Source of the DNA: an uncultured Eubacteriales bacterium
GTDB lineage: Bacteria; Bacillota; Clostridia; Lachnospirales; Cellulosilyticaceae
Direction of reading: 5' to 3'
Length of the DNA: 57,499 nucleotides
Assembly (NCBI GenBank): GCA_900551325.1
Contig: URVM01000023.1
Span: 1-57,499, forward strand
The notes under the pieces were generated by a model, which was not told where the DNA came from, did no database searches, and worked only from the letters and a program-made list of their open reading frames with translations. Positions 27,400-36,767 of the stretch are shown here, piece by piece. Position numbers and translations under genes: made by a program. How positions within the stretch are numbered: the stretch's first letter is position 1; each line of letters opens with the position of its first letter.

Positions 27400-27413
27400 T
27401 ACTGCGTCTTTTA
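27384..27413 (+). terminator. Terminator overlapping the stop codon of the HNH-like gene
   Basis: AAAAGACGCAG (27384-27394) pairs with CTGCGTCTTTT (27402-27412). The 11-bp stem spans the TAA at 27397-27399, so the hairpin is partly coding. Confidence 0.8.
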
Positions 27414-27459
27414 TGTTATACTTAAATTATGAAAGCTTTTAGCCTTAAGGAGGGGAAAG

Positions 27460-28260
27460 ATGGGGAAGTTAGCACTTATAACAGGTGGAACGAGTGGGCT
27501 TGGTTTTGCCTATGCAAAAGCCCTTGCTGCACAGGGCTATGATTTAATCTTGACAGGTAGAAGAAAGGAAGAGCTTAAAAAGAAAAGTGAGTATTTAATT
27601 GATCTTTACCATATTAAAGTATTTCTTTGCATAGTGGATTTTAAAGATGTAAAGGCATTTAATAGGTTTATAGATTTTATTCAGAAAAAACCTATAGATA
27701 TACTGATTAATAATGCAGGCTATGGTCTAGAAAAGTCTTTTATAGAAGATAAGCTTGATACACAGCTTGAGATACTTCAAGTACATGTAAATGCCAGTGT
27801 GACTTTAGCACATTTAGTAGCTAATAATCTTATTCAAAATAAAAAGGGTGGGGCTATTATTAATGTGTGCTCACTTGCTGCCTATACACCTTTGCCTACT
27901 TCTAGTATGTATTGTGGAACTAAGGGATTTCTTATTAATTTTTCTAAGTGTTTAGCTATGGAGCTTAAGCCTTATGGTATTAAAGTGCAAGCATTATGCC
28001 CAGGCTTTGTACATACGGATTTTCATAGTCGATTGAATATACCTAAAGAAGTATGTAAAGATAAGGGAATAATAATTTGGGCTACGCCAAAGGAAGTAGT
28101 AGAAGAATCTTTACAAGCCTTAAAGAAAGATCAAGTTTTTCTTATACCGGGCCATTTGAACAAGCTAGCTTATCAATTACTTAAATTTGTGCCAAATAAA
28201 TTATATTTAGATATAGTTAGTCGCTATAGCTATATTTTTAGTCATAAAACCCTTGATTAA
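27460..28260 (+). CDS. Short-chain dehydrogenase/reductase
   Basis: A 266-aa NAD(P)-dependent SDR. The cofactor motif is TGGTSGLG (residues 8-15) with RR after the second strand (TGRRKE), suggesting NADPH. NNAGYG, a Ser in VCSLAAYT, and the catalytic YCGTKG (YxxxK) complete the active site. CPGFVHTDFH is the usual substrate-loop region. The hydrophobic C-terminal end resembles membrane-associated acyl/keto reductases. AAGGAGG precedes the ATG. Substrate unknown. Confidence 0.88.
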   Translation: MGKLALITGGTSGLGFAYAKALAAQGYDLILTGRRKEELKKKSEYLIDLYHIKVFLCIVDFKDVKAFNRFIDFIQKKPIDILINNAGYGLEKSFIEDKLDTQLEILQVHVNASVTLAHLVANNLIQNKKGGAIINVCSLAAYTPLPTSSMYCGTKGFLINFSKCLAMELKPYGIKVQALCPGFVHTDFHSRLNIPKEVCKDKGIIIWATPKEVVEESLQALKKDQVFLIPGHLNKLAYQLLKFVPNKLYLDIVSRYSYIFSHKTLD

Positions 28261-28280
28261 GTATAAAATCCCATCCTTTA

Positions 28281-28340
28281 ACACATTTTATAACTGTTAG
28301 CTTAAAGTGCTTTATATTACTAGTTTAAACTAAAATGTGT
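28281..28340 (+). repeat. Inverted repeat in the leader of the amidase gene
   Basis: ACACATTTTA (28281-28290) and TAAAATGTGT (28331-28340) are perfect complements enclosing a 40-nt A+T-rich loop with a second partial pairing (CTTAAA with TTTAAA). It lies just upstream of the AAGGAGG of the amidase. It could be an operator or a leader hairpin; no T tract follows. Confidence 0.5.
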
Positions 28341-28359
28341 AGACTAAGGAGGATTAGGT

Positions 28360-29073
28360 ATGACTAAATTTTTATGGAAGTGGGTACTTCCTTTAGCCCT
28401 CATTTTTTCTAGCTTACCCCTTTATGGTGAAGGATTAGAAAAACCGTTTATTGTATGTATTGATCCAGGACATCAAGCAAAGGGAGATGGAAGAAGTGAG
28501 CCTGTGGCACCTGGAAGTGGAGCAAGAAAGGCAAGAGTTTCTTCAGGAACAGCAGGTGTAGCTACCAAGAAGGCAGAATATGTTGTAAACCTCGAGGCAT
28601 CTATGATTCTAAAGAAGTTGTTAGAAGACAAGGGTTATACAGTATGTATGACACGTGAGAGTCATGATGTGAATATAAGCAATTCAGAACGTGCAACCTT
28701 TGCTAATGATAAAGGAGCACAAATGACTATTCGTATTCACTGTGATAGTATTGGAAATGGTGGTAAAACAGGTGCAACCTTACTTGTTCCTTCTAAGGAA
28801 AGTCGTTATACAAAAAGCATCTATGAACCAAGTTTTAAGTATGCAACTTTACTCAAAGAAAAGCTTACTGGAAAAGGTGTTAAGGTAAACGGTATTTTTG
28901 AACGTTCTGATATGACTGGTTTTAATTGGTCTAGAGTGCCTGTTATTATTTTTGAAATGGGATTTATGAGTAACTACAATGAAGATCAGATGCTTTCAAA
29001 TCCTAACTATCAGACAAAGCTAATGGAAGCTGTTGTAGAAGCATTAGATGCCTATAGAGAAGGAAGCCATTAA
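28360..29073 (+). CDS. Secreted N-acetylmuramoyl-L-alanine amidase (Amidase_3)
   Basis: A 237-aa peptidoglycan hydrolase. A signal peptide covers about residues 1-23 (KFLWKWVLPLALIFSSLPLYG). The zinc amidase domain shows IDPGHQ (H38), a Glu ligand region KKAEYVVNLEA, MTIRIHCDS with the second His ligand, and the catalytic Glu in VIIFEMGFMSN. It cleaves the amide bond between muramic acid and the stem peptide outside the cell. No cell-wall-binding domain is attached. A likely bidirectional terminator follows, shared with the convergent gene. Confidence 0.92.
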   Translation: MTKFLWKWVLPLALIFSSLPLYGEGLEKPFIVCIDPGHQAKGDGRSEPVAPGSGARKARVSSGTAGVATKKAEYVVNLEASMILKKLLEDKGYTVCMTRESHDVNISNSERATFANDKGAQMTIRIHCDSIGNGGKTGATLLVPSKESRYTKSIYEPSFKYATLLKEKLTGKGVKVNGIFERSDMTGFNWSRVPVIIFEMGFMSNYNEDQMLSNPNYQTKLMEAVVEALDAYREGSH

Positions 29074-29085
29074 AAGTATAACGAC

Positions 29086-29130
29086 AAAACGCCATAAGCT
29101 TCAAGATACTTAAGAAGCCTATGGCGTTTT
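29086..29130. terminator. Bidirectional terminator between the convergent amidase genes
   Basis: AAAACGCCATA (29086-29096) pairs with TATGGCGTTTT (29120-29130), with AGCTTC/GAAGCC extending the stem. The A run on one side and T run on the other fit termination in both directions. Confidence 0.85.
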
Positions 29131-29145
29131 ATAGTGATTTTAAAT

Positions 29146-30345
29146 TTAATAGTGTACATCAATAAGGTGGAAAGTAATAGATTTATTGCTCCAACCTAAA
29201 TCATAAGGCACTAGAAGTCTATCTGTGTTATGACAAGTTACAAGAGGATAGCCTTTAGAGTCTAAACCAGTAACTGTAGATACATGAGTAATACGACCTT
29301 TTTTCTCATAAGCTACAATATCTCCTGGACGAAGGTTATAAGCAGTTTTATAAATTTCTTTATAACTACCTTGAGCAATTAAGGAGCCACGACCACTATT
29401 TACAAGATAATTTTTTAAAGCTTGAGCATTAACCCATGCTTTTGTCCCATCATTTGTATAGTTCCAAGTACTTGTCTTTTTAAACTTGCCACCTTCATAG
29501 AGTATTTGAGAAGCAAAGTTAGCACAATCACCACCACGTGGATTACAGTTTAAATAATCTTTATTATATTTAAATAAATACTCATCTTCTCCAATACCGC
29601 AATACTTATGAGCATAGTCTATAGCTTTTTGTGTACGTTCATCAGGTACATAAGAAGGTGGCTTATGACTTACAATAAAATTTTTCATTTCTTCGGATTT
29701 TTCATTTGTAATATCTAAAGAATCAGCAAATGGATCTGTGTACCATTCCTTTACAATATAATAACCATTTTCTTTTTCTTTAAGATGAATGTAATGAGAA
29801 GTACCAAGTTTAAAGTGAGTAAGTGTATTAGGATCATCATCATAACTATAACTAAATTCTGTACTTACGTTGCAAGTCATACCATAGAGTCCCTCACCAC
29901 GGTCACGTACTTTACGCATATGAAGGGTAGAGTCAATAGATTTAAAGGTAACACCTTGTTTATCTGCCCAGTTTTTTAGATACTTAATCTTAATTTCTTC
30001 ATGTTCAAAAGCATAAAGTCCTGTTTTTACATCCGTATTATAAAGACTTTTTAAACCTTCTACATCACCTTCTAACAAATATTTGTTACGCTTTGAGATA
30101 ATGTCTTCTAATAGGATTTTAAACTTAGCAGTTAATTCTTCTTCAGAGAGTGTAGGAGGCGGTTCTGGCTTTTCATTTTCTTCATTTGAATTTGAACCTT
30201 CTTTTAAGGAAGGTAGCCCAATTTCAATAGGCAAATCCTCTAAGTACTCTTTTTCGTGTGTTTCCATAGCACAAAGGGGAACAAGACCTATAACTAATAA
30301 AGTTACACCAAGTAATATTTTATTTTTAAACTTTAAAAGCTTCAT
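29146..30345 (-). CDS. Secreted amidase-domain (Amidase_6) protein
   Basis: A 399-aa exported protein. A signal peptide (KFKNKILLGVTLLVIGLVPLCAM) is followed by an acidic/proline-rich stretch (about residues 35-70), a middle region resembling an NTF2-like fold (~75-225), and a C-terminal cysteine-peptidase-like domain. The last opens with AIDYAHKYCG, has GGDCANFASQIL with the likely nucleophile Cys, and LRPGDIVAYEKKGRITHVSTV with the His. The pattern matches PF12671 (Amidase_6). The substrate is probably cell-wall peptide. It is convergent with another amidase. The ATG is preceded by AAAGGAG on the minus strand. Confidence 0.85.
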   Translation of the reverse strand: MKLLKFKNKILLGVTLLVIGLVPLCAMETHEKEYLEDLPIEIGLPSLKEGSNSNEENEKPEPPPTLSEEELTAKFKILLEDIISKRNKYLLEGDVEGLKSLYNTDVKTGLYAFEHEEIKIKYLKNWADKQGVTFKSIDSTLHMRKVRDRGEGLYGMTCNVSTEFSYSYDDDPNTLTHFKLGTSHYIHLKEKENGYYIVKEWYTDPFADSLDITNEKSEEMKNFIVSHKPPSYVPDERTQKAIDYAHKYCGIGEDEYLFKYNKDYLNCNPRGGDCANFASQILYEGGKFKKTSTWNYTNDGTKAWVNAQALKNYLVNSGRGSLIAQGSYKEIYKTAYNLRPGDIVAYEKKGRITHVSTVTGLDSKGYPLVTCHNTDRLLVPYDLGWSNKSITFHLIDVHY

Positions 30346-30512
30346 AAAGTACTCCTTTCATAAACATAAATCCTTACTTTATAGCTTTTGTCAATTCGGT
30401 ATTTTTATAGATGGAAAATATGTACTATTCATGCCTTTTTTTTAACAGTAGAAAGGTTATACTAAATAGTGGTATAATAAACGTCGAATAAACATTTATA
30501 TTGGAGGTTATT

Positions 30513-31940
30513 ATGGGAAAAAGACAAGAAATTGAAATATCAACAGCACAAGCTAAAAGACAAATGGATATCATTTCCCAACTAGCACATCATATACAAG
30601 GAAAAAACCTTAAATTCTGTATTACAACATTTGGTTGTCAAATGAATGCCCACGATTCTGAAAAAATCCAAGGGATGCTTACTAAAATGGGTTATACAGA
30701 AACAGATAAAGAAGAGGATGCAGACTTCATTCTTTACAATACATGTTGTGTAAGAGAAAATGCAGAAAATAGAATTTTTGGTAAGCTTGGCTACCTTAAA
30801 AAATTAAAACGTGATAATCCAAACTTACTCATTGCTCTTTGTGGTTGTATGATGCAACAAGATATTGTTCTTGAAAAACTTAAGCAAAGCTATCGTCATG
30901 TAGATATTATTTTCGGTACCTATAATATTTATAAGTTACCTGAACTTTTACAAACACGTTTTGAAACAGGTAAAGCTGTTATTGATATTTGGGATTCTCA
31001 TGAGGATATCGTAGAAGATTTACCAAGTGAAAGAAAATATGATTTCAAATCTTGTGTAAATATTATGTATGGCTGTAATAACTTCTGTACTTACTGTATC
31101 GTGCCTTATGTAAGAGGTAGAGAAAGAAGTCGTGAACCAGAAGATATTTTAAAAGAAATTCGCACCCTTGTAGCAGATGGTGTAAAAGAAATTATGCTTC
31201 TAGGTCAAAATGTTAATTCTTATGGAAAAACATTAGACAATCCAATGACTTTTGCACAGCTTATAAGAGAAGTAAATAAAATAGAAGGCTTAGAGCGTAT
31301 TCGTTTTATGACTTCACATCCAAAAGATTTAAGCGATGAACTGATTGAGGCTATGGCTGAATGTGATAAAGTATGTAACAGCTTACATTTACCATTCCAA
31401 GCAGGTAGTACTAAAGTTTTAAAAAGCATGAACCGTCGTTATACAAAAGAACAATACTTAGAGTTAGTTGGTAAGATTAAAGCTGCTATGCCAGGTATTG
31501 CTTTAACAACTGATATTATTGTTGGTTTCCCAGGAGAAACTGAAGAAGACTTTGAAGAAACTATGGATGTTGTACGCCAAGTAGGCTTTGCAAGTGCCTT
31601 TACTTTTATTTATTCAAAACGTACAGGTACACCAGCTGCAACTATGGAAGACCAAGTAGATGAGCCAGCTGCAAAAGCACGTTTCAATCGTCTTTTAGAA
31701 CTTGTAAATGGTATTCAAGCAGATTATATGCAAAGCTTTATTGGTAAAGAAACAACTGTTTTACTAGAAGAAGCAAGTAAACAAGATGAAAGTCTTTATA
31801 GTGGACGTACTTCAGAAGGTATTTTAGTCCATGTCAAAGCAGATGAAAGCTTAATCGGTGAAATTTTAAATATCCGCATTACAGGTGCAAAGACTCATTA
31901 TTTAATGGGTGATATTGTAGAAGGTGATCTACGTGGATAG
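30513..31940 (+). CDS. miaB: tRNA-2-methylthio-N6-dimethylallyladenosine synthase
   Basis: A 475-aa radical SAM methylthiotransferase acting on i6A37 of tRNA. The N-terminal UPF0004 domain has three cluster cysteines (TTFGCQMN, NTCCVRENA, LCGCMMQQ). The radical SAM core has YGCNNFCTYCIVPYVRGRERS. The C-terminal TRAM domain ends LVEGDLRG-like with GAKTHYLMGDIV. I start at ATG 30513 (GGAGG 5 nt upstream) rather than at TTG 30501, which lies across that site. It overlaps mutS and is the first gene of a miaB-mutS-mutL-miaA run; MiaA, encoded downstream, makes the MiaB substrate. Confidence 0.95.
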   Translation: MGKRQEIEISTAQAKRQMDIISQLAHHIQGKNLKFCITTFGCQMNAHDSEKIQGMLTKMGYTETDKEEDADFILYNTCCVRENAENRIFGKLGYLKKLKRDNPNLLIALCGCMMQQDIVLEKLKQSYRHVDIIFGTYNIYKLPELLQTRFETGKAVIDIWDSHEDIVEDLPSERKYDFKSCVNIMYGCNNFCTYCIVPYVRGRERSREPEDILKEIRTLVADGVKEIMLLGQNVNSYGKTLDNPMTFAQLIREVNKIEGLERIRFMTSHPKDLSDELIEAMAECDKVCNSLHLPFQAGSTKVLKSMNRRYTKEQYLELVGKIKAAMPGIALTTDIIVGFPGETEEDFEETMDVVRQVGFASAFTFIYSKRTGTPAATMEDQVDEPAAKARFNRLLELVNGIQADYMQSFIGKETTVLLEEASKQDESLYSGRTSEGILVHVKADESLIGEILNIRITGAKTHYLMGDIVEGDLRG

Positions 31941-34770
31941 AACAAATCTTACGCCTATGATGAGGCAGTATTTAGAGATTAAAGATGGTAACCCTGATTG
32001 TATTTTGTTCTTTAGATTAGGGGATTTTTATGAAATGTTTTTTGAAGATGCCATTACTGTATCTCGTGAATTAGAAATCACTTTAACAGGTCGTGACTGT
32101 GGACAAGCGGAGCGTGCACCCATGTGTGGTGTACCCTTCCACGCTGCCACTACTTATATTGCCCGACTTGTCGAAAAAGGATATAAAGTAGCTATCTGTG
32201 AACAGCTTGAAGATCCTGCTACAACAAAAGGTATTGTAAAAAGAGGGATTGTACGTATAGTAACCCCAGGTACCATTCTAGAAGGGAATACCATCCAAGA
32301 AGGTAAAAATAACTATATTACTTCTTTAGTACGTGTAGAAGATAAATATGGCTTAAGTCTTTGTGATGTAACAACAGGGGAATGGCTTGTAACAGAAATT
32401 GGTGCAGATCAAGGTGAATATAAAATCCTGGATGAACTAGCTAAATTTTCGCCTGTTGAATGTCTTCTAGACGAAACGACTTATACTAAAACTAAACTTA
32501 CATCAGCACTTAAAGACCGTTTTAATGCTTTAGTTGAGCCAATAGCTGATCATGTCTTAGATTATGATTTATGTGAAAAGCTACTTTTAAATCACTTTCA
32601 TATTTTAGGTTTAGATGGTATTGGCTTAAGCGGACACCCTGCTTGTGTACTTGCTGCAAGTAGCCTTCTTAACTACTTAAAAGAAACACAAAAAAATGAG
32701 CTTTCTCATCTTGGACAAATTACATTTTATAATGTAAATGAATTTATGCTTTTAGATAGTGCTACAAGACGTAACCTAGAACTTACTGAAACATTACGTG
32801 AGAAAAAGCGTAAAGGTTCTTTGCTTCATGTTCTAGATTATACAAAGACAGCTATGGGAGCACGTTATTTAAGAAAATGTGTAGAGCAACCTCTTATTCA
32901 TGCTGAGGCTATTAATCACCGTCTAGAGGCTACTTCTGAGCTTAAAGAAAGTTTGTTTTTACGAGATGATATCCAAAGCTCTCTTGATGCCATTTATGAT
33001 ATGGAACGTCTCGTTGGACGTATTGCTTATGGTACATGTAATGCTAAAGATTTAATTGCTTTAAAGGAATCTTTACGTGTACTTCCAGAACTTCATAAAC
33101 ATTTAGAGACAACCACAAGTACCATACTTCGTAAAATGTACAATGAATTTGATGACTTAAGTGATTTATTTGAGCGTATTGAAGTGGCTATAGTAGATGA
33201 TCCACCGATTTCTTTAAGAGAAGGTGGACTGATTAAATCTGGCTATAACAAAGAAATTGATGAGCTTCGTGATGTAAAGACTCATGGAACCAATTGGCTT
33301 CGTGATGTTGAAGCGAAAGAGAAAGAACAAACAGGTATTAAAAACCTAAAGATTAAATACAACAAAGTATTTGGCTACTTCTTAGAAGTAACTCAGTCTT
33401 ATAATCATTTAGTACCAGATTATTTTATTCGTAAGCAAACTCTTTCTAACTGCGAACGCTACATTACAGAGGAACTTAAAAACATAGAAGAGAAAATTCT
33501 AGGTGCAGATGAAAAACTACAAACTTTAGAATATAAGCTTTTCACTGAAATAAGAGATTTTATTTCAGAGCATATGGATCGCCTTTTAAATATGTCTCGT
33601 ATTGTAGCTGAACTAGATATGCTTACTTCTTTAGCTACTTGTGCAGAAGTGAATGGATATGTTAAACCAGTTATTGATAGCTCAGATGTTTTAGACATTG
33701 TAGGGGGGCGTCACCCTGTAGTTGAAAAGATTATTGGCCAACATCAGTTTATTGCCAATGATGTGTATCTTAATGAATCAGATCATCAAGTTAACTTAAT
33801 TACTGGTCCAAATATGGCAGGTAAATCTACCTTTATGCGTCAAACAGCACTTATTGTACTCATGGCACAAATGGGATCTTTTGTACCAGCTGAATCCGCA
33901 CATATTGGTGTAGTGGATCGTATCTTTACGAGAGTAGGGGCATCTGATGACCTTGCTTCGGGACAAAGTACCTTTATGGTGGAAATGATGGAAGTATCAA
34001 ATATTTTACATCATGCCACTAAAAAGAGCTTATTAATCCTAGATGAGATTGGCCGTGGGACAAGTACAATAGATGGTTTAAGTATTGCATGGGCAATTAT
34101 TGAACATATAGCAGACCCTAATAAGCTAGGTGCAAAAACACTTTTTGCAACCCATTATCATGAACTGACAGAACTTGAAAAGACTATACCATCTCTTAGA
34201 AATTATTGTGTACAAGTAAAAGAAATGGGTGAAACCATTATTTTCTTACACAAGATCGTACCAGGAAGTGTAGATCATAGTTATGGTATTCAAGTAGCCC
34301 ATCTAGCAGGCCTTCCTAAAGAAGTACTTGATCGTGCTCACACTATTATGGCAGAAATTGAAGGAGATGCTTCAAAAGACTTACGTAATATTGTAGAAAC
34401 TTCTTCAAAAGCTATAGAAGAAACAAAGGCTATAAAGGAAATAGAGGCACTAGAGAAGATAAAGACTATAGAGAATGAAAAAGTCTTAGAAAAAGTTAAA
34501 GAGCCACAAGAAGTAAAGGGTATAGAAGCAGTAAGAGGTATAGAACAAGTAGGTCTACTTGAAAGTGAACCAATTAAACAAAGTGAAGTAAAAGAAGCAA
34601 CAGCTCAACTGAGTTTATTTGGTGGTGGGTCTGAAGAAAGTGAAGTGATTCAAGCTTTAGAAGAAGCTGATTTAATGAATATGACGCCTTTTGAGGCTAT
34701 GCAGCTTTTATTTGAACTTAAAAATCAATTAAAGGGTAAGAAAAATAAGAAACAAAAATCTAAAAAGTAA
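31933..34770 (+). CDS. mutS: DNA mismatch repair protein MutS
   Basis: A mismatch-recognition ATPase of about 945 aa. The N-terminus TPMMRQYLEIKDGNPDCILFF leads to GDFYEMFFEDA with the Phe-x-Glu mismatch wedge. The ATPase has GPNMAGKSTFMRQ, GASDDLASGQSTFMVEM, LLILDEIGRGTSTIDG and ATHYHELTEL. After the ATPase comes an unusual ~65-residue acidic/basic low-complexity segment rich in KI/EA/EE pairs, then QLSLF, a classical sliding-clamp-binding motif, and a C-terminal helix. The start is a GTG (31933, AAGGTG 6 nt upstream; 31924 is possible), overlapping the miaB stop, so translation is coupled. Confidence 0.94.
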   Translation: MDRTNLTPMMRQYLEIKDGNPDCILFFRLGDFYEMFFEDAITVSRELEITLTGRDCGQAERAPMCGVPFHAATTYIARLVEKGYKVAICEQLEDPATTKGIVKRGIVRIVTPGTILEGNTIQEGKNNYITSLVRVEDKYGLSLCDVTTGEWLVTEIGADQGEYKILDELAKFSPVECLLDETTYTKTKLTSALKDRFNALVEPIADHVLDYDLCEKLLLNHFHILGLDGIGLSGHPACVLAASSLLNYLKETQKNELSHLGQITFYNVNEFMLLDSATRRNLELTETLREKKRKGSLLHVLDYTKTAMGARYLRKCVEQPLIHAEAINHRLEATSELKESLFLRDDIQSSLDAIYDMERLVGRIAYGTCNAKDLIALKESLRVLPELHKHLETTTSTILRKMYNEFDDLSDLFERIEVAIVDDPPISLREGGLIKSGYNKEIDELRDVKTHGTNWLRDVEAKEKEQTGIKNLKIKYNKVFGYFLEVTQSYNHLVPDYFIRKQTLSNCERYITEELKNIEEKILGADEKLQTLEYKLFTEIRDFISEHMDRLLNMSRIVAELDMLTSLATCAEVNGYVKPVIDSSDVLDIVGGRHPVVEKIIGQHQFIANDVYLNESDHQVNLITGPNMAGKSTFMRQTALIVLMAQMGSFVPAESAHIGVVDRIFTRVGASDDLASGQSTFMVEMMEVSNILHHATKKSLLILDEIGRGTSTIDGLSIAWAIIEHIADPNKLGAKTLFATHYHELTELEKTIPSLRNYCVQVKEMGETIIFLHKIVPGSVDHSYGIQVAHLAGLPKEVLDRAHTIMAEIEGDASKDLRNIVETSSKAIEETKAIKEIEALEKIKTIENEKVLEKVKEPQEVKGIEAVRGIEQVGLLESEPIKQSEVKEATAQLSLFGGGSEESEVIQALEEADLMNMTPFEAMQLLFELKNQLKGKKNKKQKSKK

Positions 34771-34782
34771 GGAAGTGATGGG

Positions 34783-36759
34783 GTGGCGCAAATTCAATTG
34801 TTAGATACCCATACGATTAATAAAATTGCAGCAGGCGAAGTTGTAGAACGCCCAGCTTCCGTAGTGAAGGAGCTGGTGGAAAATAGCATTGATGCACAAG
34901 CTTCTTCCATTACCATTGAAATTAAAAATGGGGGTGTAGACTTCATTCGTATTACGGATAATGGAAAAGGTATACCAAAGGATGAAGTAGAAATTGCTTT
35001 TTTACGTCATGCAACAAGTAAAATTACTTCTGCTGAAGACTTATCACATGTCTTATCATTAGGTTTTCGTGGTGAAGCCCTAGCAAGTATTGGTGCTGTT
35101 GCTAAGGTGGAGCTTTTAACAAAGACTCCTAATGCCTTAACAGGTAAACGAGTAGAAGTGGAGGCTGGGCAAATTCTTCATAGTGAAGAAATTGCTTGTC
35201 CAGCAGGAACGACTATTATTATGAGACAGCTGTTTTATAATGTACCTGCTCGTCGTGCCTTTTTAAAGTCTACAGCTACAGAAACAAGTAAGATTGCAGA
35301 AGTGGTTTATAAACTGGCACTAGCCCATCCAGAAGTGGCAATCAAATACATTCAAAATAATAAATTAGTTTTCCAAACAGCGGGGAATTATGACTTAAAA
35401 CGTTGCGTCTTTAGTCTATATGGGAAAGATACAGCTAAGGATACCCTACCTATTCAATATGAAGAAGATGGGATTCAAATTTCAGGTCTTATTGGCCTAC
35501 CTACTCTAACACGTGCCAATAGACAGTATGAACAGTTTTTTATTAATGGACGAACAATTAAAAGTAATCTCCTTCAAAAAGCAACAGAAGAAGCTTATAA
35601 AACTTTAGTCACTATAGGTAAATTTCCTTTTGTTATTCTCCACTTAAATCTGCCTCCAGAAGAAGTAGATGTGAACGTACATCCTACTAAATTAGAGGTA
35701 CGCTTTAGTGATAGTGACCGAGTTTATCAAGCTGTTTATAATGGCATACGCCAGCATATTCAAGGGGAGAATCTTATACCAGAAGTAAGGCAACTTGGTA
35801 AAGCACCAGCTTATAAACCAGCACCTGTAGAAGCAACAGGTGCTATAAAGGTTGAAAGCTTCTTTAATAAACCACAGTTTCATAAATCTTATGATCCAAG
35901 TAAGTTAGTAGATGCACCACTTAAACAAAAAGATGATTTTAATCTAGCTAAAAGTATCTATAAACCACTTTTTAATGAAACAAAAGTAGAAGAAGAAACT
36001 TCAACTTTAAATTCTCTTTCTACTATGCCAAGGGAGACTATAGGAGTAAGTCAAGAAGAACCTTTAGTCCCCTTAGTAGGTGAACAAGAAAGCTTAACAA
36101 AAGAACAGGTTCTTACCATACAGAATGAAGGGGATACACCTCTTGCAGAAGAAACTACAGAGCCTTATAAGCCTGTAGAAGGGGTAGACTATAAGATTAT
36201 AGGTCAAATCTTTAATACCTACTGGATTTTAGAATATGGTAATCAAGTACTTCTTATGGACCAACATTCAGCTCACGAGCGTGTCATGTATGAGCAGTAT
36301 ATGAAGGATTTTACAACAAGCAATGTTTCAACCCAAATACTTCTTATGCCAGAAACTCTACATGTATCAAATGGGGAACTTCTTTTTATAGAGACTCACC
36401 TAGAACTTTTACAACGTCTAGGGTTTGGACTTGAGCTTTTTGGGGAATCCTCTATTATCATTCGTGAAGTACCTTATCTTTTCAATCATCCTATGTCTAT
36501 TAGTGCTTTTAGAGATCTTTTAGACAGCATTGATGTAAAGAAGACGACTAATCTTTACGAGATGAGAGAAGAACACATTATTCAACTTTCTTGTAAAAGT
36601 GCTATTAAAGCCCATGACCAGCTCACACATGCAGAGTGTAGGGCACTTATTGAGGCATTATTAACTCTAGAAAATCCTTATACTTGTCCTCATGGTAGGC
36701 CAACTTTAGTTAAGCTTAGTAAAACAGACATTGAAAAAATATTTAAACGTATTCAATAG
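34783..36759 (+). CDS. mutL: DNA mismatch repair protein MutL with endonuclease motif
   Basis: A 658-aa MutL. The GHKL ATPase is at the N-terminus: INKIAAGEVVERPASVVKEL, ENSIDA, ITDNGKGIP, TSKI and GFRGEALASI. The linker (~340-460) is Pro/Glu-rich. The C-terminal domain carries the endonuclease motif MDQHSAHERVMYEQYM (DQHAxxEx4E type), with CKSAIKAHD and CPHGRPT. It is therefore a nicking MutL, as expected in an organism that lacks MutH. GTG start after GGAAGTGATGG, 12 nt behind mutS; operon certain. Confidence 0.94.
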   Translation: MAQIQLLDTHTINKIAAGEVVERPASVVKELVENSIDAQASSITIEIKNGGVDFIRITDNGKGIPKDEVEIAFLRHATSKITSAEDLSHVLSLGFRGEALASIGAVAKVELLTKTPNALTGKRVEVEAGQILHSEEIACPAGTTIIMRQLFYNVPARRAFLKSTATETSKIAEVVYKLALAHPEVAIKYIQNNKLVFQTAGNYDLKRCVFSLYGKDTAKDTLPIQYEEDGIQISGLIGLPTLTRANRQYEQFFINGRTIKSNLLQKATEEAYKTLVTIGKFPFVILHLNLPPEEVDVNVHPTKLEVRFSDSDRVYQAVYNGIRQHIQGENLIPEVRQLGKAPAYKPAPVEATGAIKVESFFNKPQFHKSYDPSKLVDAPLKQKDDFNLAKSIYKPLFNETKVEEETSTLNSLSTMPRETIGVSQEEPLVPLVGEQESLTKEQVLTIQNEGDTPLAEETTEPYKPVEGVDYKIIGQIFNTYWILEYGNQVLLMDQHSAHERVMYEQYMKDFTTSNVSTQILLMPETLHVSNGELLFIETHLELLQRLGFGLELFGESSIIIREVPYLFNHPMSISAFRDLLDSIDVKKTTNLYEMREEHIIQLSCKSAIKAHDQLTHAECRALIEALLTLENPYTCPHGRPTLVKLSKTDIEKIFKRIQ

Positions 36760-36767
36760 GTGAATCT

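Noticed and set aside
30083..30445. 120-aa plus-strand frame opposite the Amidase_6 gene
   Set aside because: It is a shadow of the signal peptide and linker of the minus-strand gene.
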